Of a stretch of DNA of 64,000 nucleotides, positions 26,026 through 33,581 are shown piece after piece. Under the pieces are notes generated by a model. It searched no databases and was not told the DNA's origin. It saw only the letters and a list, made by a program, of their open reading frames with translations. The stretch's first letter is position 1. Every line of letters begins with the position of its first letter. The position numbers and the translations under genes are program-made. Source of the stretch: Lysobacterales bacterium (GTDB taxonomy: Bacteria > Pseudomonadota > Gammaproteobacteria > Xanthomonadales > Rhodanobacteraceae); assembly GCA_015655335.1 (NCBI GenBank), contig JAATFF010000137.1:1-64000 (forward strand). Reading direction: 5' to 3'.

Positions 26026-26726
26026 GCCGTTTGCGCCAAAGCCCGTCGCGACCAGCGGCCCGCGACCCAATAGACCACCGCCAGCAAGCTGTAGATATAG
26101 CCCGGCAAACCACTCCACGCTCCGCTGTCGGGTATCAGCAGCGCGGCGATCAAAGACAACACAGCCACCGACATCGAACCCCATTGCACGTAGAACGTCT
26201 CACGCGCCTCGATCCGTTCCGCGTGCGCAATGCGCGTTCGCCGCAAGCTGTGTCCGTAAAGGGACGCAAGACAACCCGCCATGCAGACGTAGGCCAGGGC
26301 ATAGCAGATGTAGAGAGCCTTCAGCTCATGCACGTTGCCGATCATGGGCTCGTTCGGAAGGGCCGTGTGAACAAACGAGTCGTGGATCGAACTGAAGAAG
26401 GCCTGGAAAAGCATGTTGAGCGGGTACACGAAAATCAGCGCGAAAAATACGAGCATCAGGCTAAGCGTGATGCTGATCCCGTCATGCAGGCGGAAGCGAT
26501 CGCGCCAGCGCACATGCCGGTGCCAGAAGATCAGCAATGTGGCGAAACTGCAGGCAAAGCCCGGAATCCGGTCCAGATCCAGCAATAGATCGTGCAGGCT
26601 GTGCGGCGCGTCGGCGCCGGCAATGGCCAGTACGCTGACCGCAAAGGCAAATGCCGCGTCGATGAAGCCATCCAGCCGATGCGCTTCGACCCGTCAGACG
26701 TATGCAGCATCGTGCTGCTCGCTCAT
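26022..26726 (-). pseudogene. TMEM175/DUF1211-like membrane protein, interrupted by an in-frame TGA
   Basis: A good ribosome site (AAGGGG) precedes an ATG at 26726, which opens a frame MSEQHDAAYV that meets TGA at 26694-26696. Directly after it the same frame continues with R-V-E-A-H-R-L-D-G-F-I-D and a first membrane helix (AAFAFAVSVLAIAG), which resembles the N-terminal signature of TMEM175-like channels, then runs open to 26022 with about six helices. No ATG, GTG or TTG exists between the TGA and 26585, a start that would lose helix 1. So the gene is probably damaged, or uses a rare start such as CTG, or the base call is wrong. It is coupled to bioD by ATGA. Confidence 0.65.
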
Positions 26727-26800
26727 GATTTTCCCCTTGTAGCCGGGCAGCGGACGTCCCATCTTGTGTTACCAGTCTGCAGCAATCGAGCCATCCCGTC

Positions 26801-27298
26801 ATGTTTGAGATCAAGAACGGCCAAGCGACAAGCAAATCCGAGCACTACGCCGACCTGGCCCAGCAAGCCCAAGGCATGCTGGCCGGGGAACCGAGCCTGA
26901 CCGCCAATGCCGCCAACTTCGCGGCCCTGGTATTTCACAGCCTGTCCGATCTTAACTGGGCTGGGTTCTATCTCTATGACGGCGCGGAACTGGTGGTCGG
27001 ACCGTTCCAGGGCAAGCCGGCATGCATCCGCATCGCGCTTGGCAAGGGGGTGTGCGGGACCGCAGCGCAAACGCGCGAAACCCAGGTCATTCGCGACGTG
27101 AACAGCTTCGATGGCCATATCGCCTGCGATGCGGCCTCGCAATCGGAGATCGTGGTGCCATTGGTCAAATCCGACGGCAGCTTGCTAGGAGTGTGGGACG
27201 TGGACAGCCCATCGATCGGGCGCTTCGACGAAGAGGACCGCGCTGGCATGGAGGCGCTGTGCAACGTATTCATGCAGGCGCTGGACGCGCAAAAATAA
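26801..27298 (+). CDS. msrC: Free methionine-(R)-sulfoxide reductase (GAF domain)
   Basis: It reduces free methionine-R-sulfoxide in the cytosol. The 165-aa single GAF-domain protein matches fRMsr: NWAGFYLYDG, the LGPFQG-like VVGPFQGKPACIRI, GKGVCGTAA, and FDGHIACDAASQSEIVVPL. The three cysteines of these motifs are the family's resolving and catalytic set. The ATG at 26801 gives a length normal for the family. It is divergent from the damaged TMEM175-like gene. Confidence 0.93.
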   Translation: MFEIKNGQATSKSEHYADLAQQAQGMLAGEPSLTANAANFAALVFHSLSDLNWAGFYLYDGAELVVGPFQGKPACIRIALGKGVCGTAAQTRETQVIRDVNSFDGHIACDAASQSEIVVPLVKSDGSLLGVWDVDSPSIGRFDEEDRAGMEALCNVFMQALDAQK

Positions 27299-27338
27299 AG
27301 ACTCGCCGCGCCGGCGGCGGTTACAGCACCGAATCGGC

Positions 27339-27983
27339 TTAATCGTCCGATCTAACGTTACCTTCCAGCAACTGCATGACGACACGGCGAGCTTCTTCCA
27401 CGCCGGTGCCTTCCGACGCGGAAAACATCTGCGCAGTCACCGGTGTGCTCGCATCCAATTGCTTACGCAACGCAGCCAGCGCCTGGCTGGCCTGATTGCG
27501 CGAGAGCTTGTCCGCCTTGGTCAGCAGCACATGGCAGGGCAAGAGGGTACCGAAGCAAAATTCCAGCATCATCCGGTCGAATTCCTTCAAGGGATGACGG
27601 ATATCGACGATCAGCACGACCCCGCGCAAGCTCCGCCGCTGGTGCAAATAGGCATCGATCTCCTGACGCCAATGCTCGCGCAGGGCCTCCGGAACCTTGG
27701 CATAGCCGTACCCGGGAAGATCGATCAGGCGCGTTTCCATCGCCTGCGACATTTCGCCCTTCACGGTAGACGGCAACGAGAACGCCACCATTTGCTGGGT
27801 GCGGCCCGGTGTCTTGGAAGTACGTGCAAGCCCCTTATGGCCCGTCAACGCGTTCAATGCGCTGGACTTTCCGGCGTTGGAGCGGCCGGCAAACGCAACC
27901 TCGGCCCCTTCATCGGCGGGCAACTGATTGATGCGATGGGCAGCCAGCACGAACTGTGCGCCTTGCAGCGGATTGGTAGTCAT
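27339..27983 (-). CDS. engB: Ribosome biogenesis GTP-binding protein EngB/YsxC
   Basis: The 214-aa small GTPase is needed for large-subunit assembly. Its G motifs are in order: GRSNAGKSSALNALTG (G1), PGRTQQM (G2), DLPGYGYAKV (G3), LTKADK (G4) and SASEGTG (G5). It is convergent with msrC and divergent from a cytochrome c gene, 114 bp away. Confidence 0.97.
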   Translation of the reverse strand: MTTNPLQGAQFVLAAHRINQLPADEGAEVAFAGRSNAGKSSALNALTGHKGLARTSKTPGRTQQMVAFSLPSTVKGEMSQAMETRLIDLPGYGYAKVPEALREHWRQEIDAYLHQRRSLRGVVLIVDIRHPLKEFDRMMLEFCFGTLLPCHVLLTKADKLSRNQASQALAALRKQLDASTPVTAQMFSASEGTGVEEARRVVMQLLEGNVRSDD

Positions 27984-28097
27984 ATAGGGTGGTTTGACCG
28001 GCTAGTATGGCGTGGCGATAATTTCGAGGTTCTGCCAGTCACGGTCGCTGAGGGTGCGTACCGTACATCCGTAGCAGTATTTCCTGGAGGCAAGTGT

Positions 28098-28904
28098 ATG
28101 AGTTTTCGGCTCGCCGGTTTTCGGCCCGCTGTTGTGAATGCAGTAGCCCTGATCTTCGCTCTCTCTGCCGGCGTGGGATTTGCGCAGGGTGTAACGGGTC
28201 AGGCGGCCCAGAAAACACCGGCTCCGGCCACGGCCTCCACGGTGGCGAAACCGGCTTCGGCGAGCACCGCGCCCGCCGCCGCAGCTGCCGCCGGCAGCGA
28301 CGCCCTGGCGTCGGTGAAGCCCGGCGATGCCACTGCCGGCCAGGGCAAGGCTGCCACGTGCGGCGCTTGCCACGGCCCGGACGGCAACTCCACCGATGCG
28401 CAGTATCCGAAGTTGGCCGGCCAGCACGAAGCCTATATCGCGCACCAGCTGCACAACTTCAAATCCGGTTCGCGCCAGAACGCGATCATGCAGGGCATGG
28501 TCGCCCCGCTTTCCGATCAAGACATGAACGACGTTGGCGCTTATTTCGCCAGCAAGCAGTCGTTGCCCGGCGTGGCCGACCAGGCGCTGGTCGCGCAAGG
28601 TGAAAAGCTTTACCGCGAAGGCGATACCGACCGCGGCATTCCAGCCTGCATGGCATGCCACAGCATCGATGGCCGCGGTAATCCGGGCGCCATGTACCCG
28701 CAGCTCACCAGCCAGCACGCGCAGTACATCGAAGCGAAGCTGAAGGACTTCCACGACGGCGTCACCTGGGGCAACGAGGCGCACGCGCAGATCATGCCGT
28801 TGATCGCCAAAAAGCTCGAGCCGCAAGACATCACCGCGGTGGCCAGCTATATCGAGGGCTTGCACGTCAACGACGCGCGCGCTCCTGCGACCGCATCGCC
28901 GTAA
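28098..28904 (+). CDS. Diheme cytochrome c4-type protein
   Basis: A periplasmic electron carrier of 268 aa with a signal peptide, an unusually Ala/Pro/Thr-rich linker (about 38-66), and two cytochrome c domains with heme sites CGACH (88-92) and CMACH (184-188). The two-domain layout and lengths fit cytochrome c4. The ATG at 28098 has TGGAGG upstream; an open frame continues far upstream antisense to engB but is not protein-like. It is followed 57 bp later by dsbA, and the pair next to engB is a familiar arrangement in gammaproteobacteria. Confidence 0.92.
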   Translation: MSFRLAGFRPAVVNAVALIFALSAGVGFAQGVTGQAAQKTPAPATASTVAKPASASTAPAAAAAAGSDALASVKPGDATAGQGKAATCGACHGPDGNSTDAQYPKLAGQHEAYIAHQLHNFKSGSRQNAIMQGMVAPLSDQDMNDVGAYFASKQSLPGVADQALVAQGEKLYREGDTDRGIPACMACHSIDGRGNPGAMYPQLTSQHAQYIEAKLKDFHDGVTWGNEAHAQIMPLIAKKLEPQDITAVASYIEGLHVNDARAPATASP

Positions 28905-28961
28905 CTTCCCTGTAGCGATGTTGTCCAAAGCTTTCTTGTCATTTTCATTTTGAGGCCAGCC

Positions 28962-29855
28962 ATGCTGAAGCGTTTGTCCTTCCTTTGTGCGGCGCTGCTT
29001 GCGCTCACCGCCTGTAGCCAAAGCGGTTCCGACAACGGCGCTTCTCCGCAACCCGCACCTGCGCAGACCTCCGCACCGGCCGCACCGGCATCGGCGGCGA
29101 AACCGGCTCCTGCCTCTACCGCACCGGCTCCGGCAGCCGCCTCGACTGCCGGTACCGCCAGCAGCAGCGCGGCAACCCCTGTCGCAGCCAGCACCGCCGC
29201 GCAGAAGCCGTCCGCACCCACCGAGCCATTCGTCGACAATGGCAAGTGGGTCGAAGGCAAGAACTACTTCACGATCGAACCCGCGCAGCCGACCGGCATC
29301 CCCGACAAGATCGTGGTGACCGAGGCGTTCTCCTACGCCTGCCCGGCCTGCAATGCATTCCACACCACGGCCGACCAGCTAGCGCAGGGCCTACCGTCGA
29401 ATGCGGCGATGACCTACCTGCCTGTCGCGTTCCGTCCCGACGAAAACTTCCCGCTGTTCCAGCGCGCCTATTTCGCAGCAAAAGCACTCGGCGTGGCGGA
29501 TAAAACTTCCGACGCGATGTTCGACGCAGTCTGGAAGAGCGGCGAGCTGGCTTCCGACGATCTCACCACCGGTCGCCCCAAGCCGCAGTCCGCATGGCCC
29601 ACCATCGACGACGTCGCGAAGTTCTACGCCAAGTACGGCGTCGACCCGAAGGAATTCGTCGCCGTGGCCAATTCTTTCAGCATCAATACGCAGATGAAGC
29701 GCGCGGATGACATGGTGAAGGCGTATGGCGTCGACGCGACGCCCACCATCATCGTCAACGGCAAATACCGCTTCACACCGGGTGATGCCGGCGGCTATTC
29801 GCAATCGATCGAGCTGACCAAATGGCTGATCGCCAAAGAAGCAGCGGGTAAATAA
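28962..29855 (+). CDS. DsbA-family thiol:disulfide oxidoreductase, lipoprotein with long linker
   Basis: A 297-aa periplasmic oxidoreductase. It has a lipobox ending in Cys18 (LTAC), about 70 residues of Ala/Pro/Ser linker, then a thioredoxin fold with active site C127-P-A-C130 inside FSYACPACNAF and the cis-Pro segment GVDATPTIIVNG. The lipid anchor and long tether differ from E. coli DsbA, which is soluble. GAGG precedes the ATG at 28962. A second DsbA-like lipoprotein follows after a terminator. Confidence 0.92.
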   Translation: MLKRLSFLCAALLALTACSQSGSDNGASPQPAPAQTSAPAAPASAAKPAPASTAPAPAAASTAGTASSSAATPVAASTAAQKPSAPTEPFVDNGKWVEGKNYFTIEPAQPTGIPDKIVVTEAFSYACPACNAFHTTADQLAQGLPSNAAMTYLPVAFRPDENFPLFQRAYFAAKALGVADKTSDAMFDAVWKSGELASDDLTTGRPKPQSAWPTIDDVAKFYAKYGVDPKEFVAVANSFSINTQMKRADDMVKAYGVDATPTIIVNGKYRFTPGDAGGYSQSIELTKWLIAKEAAGK

Positions 29856-29867
29856 TCACCGTTTAAA

Positions 29868-29892
29868 AGCGCCCGGCTTGCCGGGCGTTTTT
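29868..29892 (+). terminator. Intrinsic terminator after the first dsbA
   Basis: The stem CGCCCGG/CCGGGCG with loop CTTG (29870-29887) is followed directly by TTTTT, 14 bp past the stop codon. Confidence 0.92.
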
Positions 29893-29970
29893 CCGTTCTC
29901 AACGCGTCGCACCGATGTCGCGACAAAAGCCCAACGATAGAACCATCGTCGTCATCGCGCAGGAAGAATC

Positions 29971-30633
29971 ATGTTCAAGACCACCCGATTCCGTTCGATC
30001 ACCGTACTCTTTGGCTTGCTGCTCGCCGGCGCCTGCAGCGCAGGCAGCCCCGACACGTCGGCCCAAGCTACTTACACGAATGGCGATCAGTACGTAACGC
30101 TGCCAGCGCCGTATCAGCGCGTCAGCCAGAGCGGCAAGGTCGAAGTGGTGGAAGTGTTCTCCTACGCCTGCATCCATTGCGCCGAATTTTCGCCCTACGC
30201 CGATGAGCTGCGCAAAACGCTGCCTCCGGGCGTGGAGTTCAAGCTTGTACCGGCACCATTCAACGACGCCTGGGTGCCCTTTGCCCGCACTTATTACGCA
30301 GCCAAGAAACTGGGTGTGGTCGAGCAGCTGCACGATACCTTGTTCCAGGCCAAGTTCCAGGAAAACTATCCGATCAACTCGATGGATGAAATCGCCGACT
30401 TCTACGCCAACCACGGCGTGAATCGCGCCCAATTCCTGAAGATCGCCAACTCGCCCGAGGTGGATGCGCAGATCAAGCACGACCTGGCGCTGATCCAGAC
30501 CTGGGGCGTGGATGGCACCCCCACCATCGTTGTCGACGGCAAGTACCGCACTGCCAACGTCAAGAGCTTCGACGAGCTGGCCGCCCTGACGAAGTGGCTC
30601 GTGCAGCGCGAACTGAATTCCAAGGGTAAATAA
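29971..30633 (+). CDS. Second DsbA-family thiol:disulfide oxidoreductase, lipoprotein
   Basis: A 220-aa DsbA-like protein with lipobox LLAGAC (Cys22), active site C67-I-H-C70 in FSYACIHCAEF and cis-Pro in GVDGTPTIVVDG. It lacks the long Ala/Pro linker of its neighbour, so it would sit closer to the membrane. The CxHC dipeptide resembles E. coli DsbA (CPHC) more than the first copy (CPAC). It has its own transcription unit, since a terminator lies upstream. Confidence 0.92.
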   Translation: MFKTTRFRSITVLFGLLLAGACSAGSPDTSAQATYTNGDQYVTLPAPYQRVSQSGKVEVVEVFSYACIHCAEFSPYADELRKTLPPGVEFKLVPAPFNDAWVPFARTYYAAKKLGVVEQLHDTLFQAKFQENYPINSMDEIADFYANHGVNRAQFLKIANSPEVDAQIKHDLALIQTWGVDGTPTIVVDGKYRTANVKSFDELAALTKWLVQRELNSKGK

Positions 30634-30690
30634 CGCCGGTGCGGCTGTTGTTTCACGCCTGCCGCACTGCAAAGATGTAACGTTGCAGGA

Positions 30691-31479
30691 ATGACCCGCG
30701 CTGCACCCGCCACCACGAAGCAACGGCTGCGCCTGTTGAGTTGCAACATCCTGGCCGGCGCCAGCGTGCAACGTTACCGGCAATACGTGACGCGTAGCAT
30801 CAATGCGGTGCTGCCCGGACGCAGCAAACTCGACAACCTCGATCGCCTCGCGGAGTTGCTGCCGCAATTCGACGTGATCGGCCTGCAGGAAGCCGATGCC
30901 GGAAGTCTGCGCTCCGGCTTCCTCAACCAGACGCGCTATCTCGCCGAAACATCCGGCATGCCGTTCTGGAGCCACCAGCCCAACCGACCCGTGGCGCAGC
31001 TCTCGCATACCGCGAACGGATTGATCTGTCGGATCGAACCCCAAGCGGTCATCGACTATCCGTTGCCCAGCCGCATACCCGGTCGCGGCGCGCTGCTGGC
31101 GCGCTTCGGCGACGATACGGACGGGCTGGCCGTCATGATTGCGCACCTCTCGCTGAGCGCGCAGGCGCGCGCGAAACAGCTCGGTTTCATCGCGGAGGTT
31201 CTGCAGGATTATCCGCATGCCGTGCTGATGGGCGACCTCAACACCGACGCACACAGTCCGGAGATGCGGCATCTGTTCGCACATTGCAGCCTGCAGCCGC
31301 CGGTAGATCCCGTGCCGACATTCCCGAGCTGGAAACCGCGCCGCGCACTCGACCACATCCTGGTCTCACCGGAGATCCGAATCGAGAAAGTCTGGACGTT
31401 GCCGCAGGCTTTTTCCGATCATCTGGCGCTGGCTGCCGAAATCCAGCTGCCCTCTCACTCCACCAGAACACATCGATGA
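30691..31479 (+). CDS. Endonuclease/exonuclease/phosphatase-family hydrolase
   Basis: A 262-aa metal-dependent hydrolase of the EEP fold. Visible motifs are LLSCNILAG, IGLQEADAG (metal-binding Glu), VLMGDLNTD (Asp-x-Asn), ALDHILVSPEI and FSDHLALAAEI (catalytic His). No signal peptide is seen. Substrate could be a phospholipid, nucleic acid or other phosphodiester; the sequence does not decide. Its stop overlaps the next gene's start as ATGA. Confidence 0.88.
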   Translation: MTRAAPATTKQRLRLLSCNILAGASVQRYRQYVTRSINAVLPGRSKLDNLDRLAELLPQFDVIGLQEADAGSLRSGFLNQTRYLAETSGMPFWSHQPNRPVAQLSHTANGLICRIEPQAVIDYPLPSRIPGRGALLARFGDDTDGLAVMIAHLSLSAQARAKQLGFIAEVLQDYPHAVLMGDLNTDAHSPEMRHLFAHCSLQPPVDPVPTFPSWKPRRALDHILVSPEIRIEKVWTLPQAFSDHLALAAEIQLPSHSTRTHR

Positions 31480-31898
31480 CCGCCAAACGACTGATCCCTA
31501 TCCTCCTGCCCTGGTTCGCGCTCGTTATCGTGGGACTGCTGGCGGCATGGCTGCGTTACGGCTTTATCGAGCCGCCCGCCATCGGCAATCTTTGCGAAGA
31601 CAGTAATGCGCCCGCCTGGTGCAGCATTCGTCAATGGCTCGTGCTGGGGTTCAACAACTACAGCTACGGCATCGCCGCGCTCATCGTCACACTGATAGCG
31701 TTGCTGTCGAAGAAGCCTGCGCTCGCATGGCTCGCCGCAGCGCTCGGCCTGTTCGCCGTCATCATGTATTGCTATTACGCCGGCGCCGTGGCGCTGCTGA
31801 TCGGTTGCTTACGCCTGGTTCGCGTGCAAGCTAACCGCATGGCGACGCCAGTTGACGAACACCGGCAGCGCGATCGCCAGGTTCAAGCCCAGCCATAA
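31476..31898 (+). CDS. Small hypothetical membrane protein
   Basis: The 140-aa protein has three to four hydrophobic segments (LLPWFALVIVGLLAAWL, then IAALIVTLIALL, then LAWLAAALGLFAVIMYCYYAG). I do not recognise the family. It starts inside the stop of the EEP hydrolase gene, which supports coupled expression. Its last 90 bp lie antisense to the end of the GH17-like gene, an unusually long convergent overlap. Confidence 0.7.
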   Translation: MTAKRLIPILLPWFALVIVGLLAAWLRYGFIEPPAIGNLCEDSNAPAWCSIRQWLVLGFNNYSYGIAALIVTLIALLSKKPALAWLAAALGLFAVIMYCYYAGAVALLIGCLRLVRVQANRMATPVDEHRQRDRQVQAQP

Positions 31899-33407
31899 CC
31901 ACGCCACTTTGTTCATGCCCATTTCCTGAACTACCGGCACGATCGCTAACAGGGGGCCGGCACAGGCAAGAAAACGCTGCTCCGCTGACGGCATGATGTG
32001 TTCGCGCGTCAGCAAACCGAACACGGCATACGCAATGCACGGCAGTGCAAATAGCCCCATCGGAAAATCGAGATAACGGCCGTCGAACGCCATCAGGATG
32101 TCGTAAAGCACCAGGCCGAACAGCGAGCCGAAACGCCACCATGACGCGGGTTCCGTATGGTCGAAACGATCGGCAAGATGCGCCGCGATACGTCGCGCCA
32201 ACGACGTGGCAACCGCCAAGGCCAACACAAGACAGACGGACGACAACAACCATTCCCAGAGCGGTCCGCAGGCATACATCATCTTTCGCACCTGCCACGC
32301 TGTCGCCGTGCCGGCCGCAAAGCCCGCCAGCAACAGCGCAAACCAGCCGCGCATACCGTGCCACGTGCGCCCCACGCTCCCGATGACCATAAAGAGCAGC
32401 ACACCGGCGGCACCGGCCAACCAGCCCAGCCACCAGCGCGGCTCTTCGGTCACCGGTCCCAACATCGGAAACTTCGGCTTCGCGTCGGAATCGAAGATGC
32501 CCCAATAGCCACCCACCGTGCCTTCCTGCGCGCGCTTCCACGGCTGATCGAAGGACTCGATCACGTTGTAAGGCATATGCACCTGGGCGGCGAAGTTAAG
32601 GAAATCGCGCAAGTAACGCGCTTCGTTCACGATGCTGGGCTCTGCCGTGCGACGCAACCGGCCGGCACTGGGCCATCCGGTTTCGCCGATCATCAGCTGC
32701 TTGCCGGGAAACTCGTGTTGCGTACGCGCGTACACGTCCTTGACGTGCTGAATGGCGTCGACCGGCGCGACCGGATTGTTTTCCCAGTACGGCAGGATGT
32801 GGATGGTGATGTAGTCCACCGCACTGGCCATCTCCGGATAGCGCAACCAGTATTGCCACACGTCGGCATACGTGACGGGAATCGATGCCGGCACCGACGC
32901 GCGCACGGCACGGATGTAAGTAGCCAGGCGCTTGGGCGACATTTCGCCGCGCAGCAACACTTCATTGCCCACGATGATGCCGCGGATCGTTTGCGGATTT
33001 GCCTGCGCCGTCGCGACACCCATCGCCACTTCCCGCTGGTTTATTTTATCGATGCCGCCGATCCAGATGCCCATCAACACTTGCAAGTGATACCGCGCGG
33101 CAATGGCCGGCACGGCATCGAGTCCGTTGCTTTGCGAGTAGGTGCGCACGCAGTCGAAACGTTGCGACAGCGCACGCAAGTCTTCGTCGATGCGTTCCGG
33201 CGGAATGACGAACTTCACGTTCAAAGGCGATTCGCCCACCTTGCGGAACGGCGCATACGACACGCATGCGATACGCGCCGAGGGTGCGTCCGGCAAGTCC
33301 ACGGGCCGTCCGACATTCCACCACCAGAAACCGCCGGTGATGGCGGTCAGCGCCAGCAACAGCCAGGCGAATCCGTAAGAAGCAGCGTTGTTGGACGATG
33401 ACGACAT
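31809..33407 (-). CDS. Membrane protein with glycoside hydrolase family 17-like domain
   Basis: The 532-aa protein begins with one membrane helix, followed by a GH17-like domain outside the membrane, with the acid/base Glu in IVGNEVLLRGEMS and the nucleophile Glu in IGETGWPSAG. The C-terminal 190 residues hold about seven membrane helices. GH17 enzymes act on beta-1,3-glucans, sometimes as transglycosylases; similar membrane proteins are tied to periplasmic or exported glucans. The substrate here is not shown. It is divergent from slt. Confidence 0.85.
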   Translation of the reverse strand: MSSSSNNAASYGFAWLLLALTAITGGFWWWNVGRPVDLPDAPSARIACVSYAPFRKVGESPLNVKFVIPPERIDEDLRALSQRFDCVRTYSQSNGLDAVPAIAARYHLQVLMGIWIGGIDKINQREVAMGVATAQANPQTIRGIIVGNEVLLRGEMSPKRLATYIRAVRASVPASIPVTYADVWQYWLRYPEMASAVDYITIHILPYWENNPVAPVDAIQHVKDVYARTQHEFPGKQLMIGETGWPSAGRLRRTAEPSIVNEARYLRDFLNFAAQVHMPYNVIESFDQPWKRAQEGTVGGYWGIFDSDAKPKFPMLGPVTEEPRWWLGWLAGAAGVLLFMVIGSVGRTWHGMRGWFALLLAGFAAGTATAWQVRKMMYACGPLWEWLLSSVCLVLALAVATSLARRIAAHLADRFDHTEPASWWRFGSLFGLVLYDILMAFDGRYLDFPMGLFALPCIAYAVFGLLTREHIMPSAEQRFLACAGPLLAIVPVVQEMGMNKVAWLWLGLNLAIALPVFVNWRRHAVSLHANQA

Positions 33408-33581
33408 GCAGATCCTGTACGTGCAGCACGTTCGAAGCGCGCAAGCTTAACAGCCTGTGCGTAGCGGATAGCCGACAGACGCTCACCCATTGTCGACACC
33501 GTCATGGGAAAGCTTACGGCTCGTTCAGGGCGCTCACAAACCATCCATTACACTTTGCCAGGATTGCCCGCAGGAGTTTCC

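Noticed and set aside
26482..26835. 117-codon minus-strand open frame spanning the TMEM175-like start
   Set aside because: Its translation has no helices or motifs, while the alternative frame encodes the family-like helix 1.
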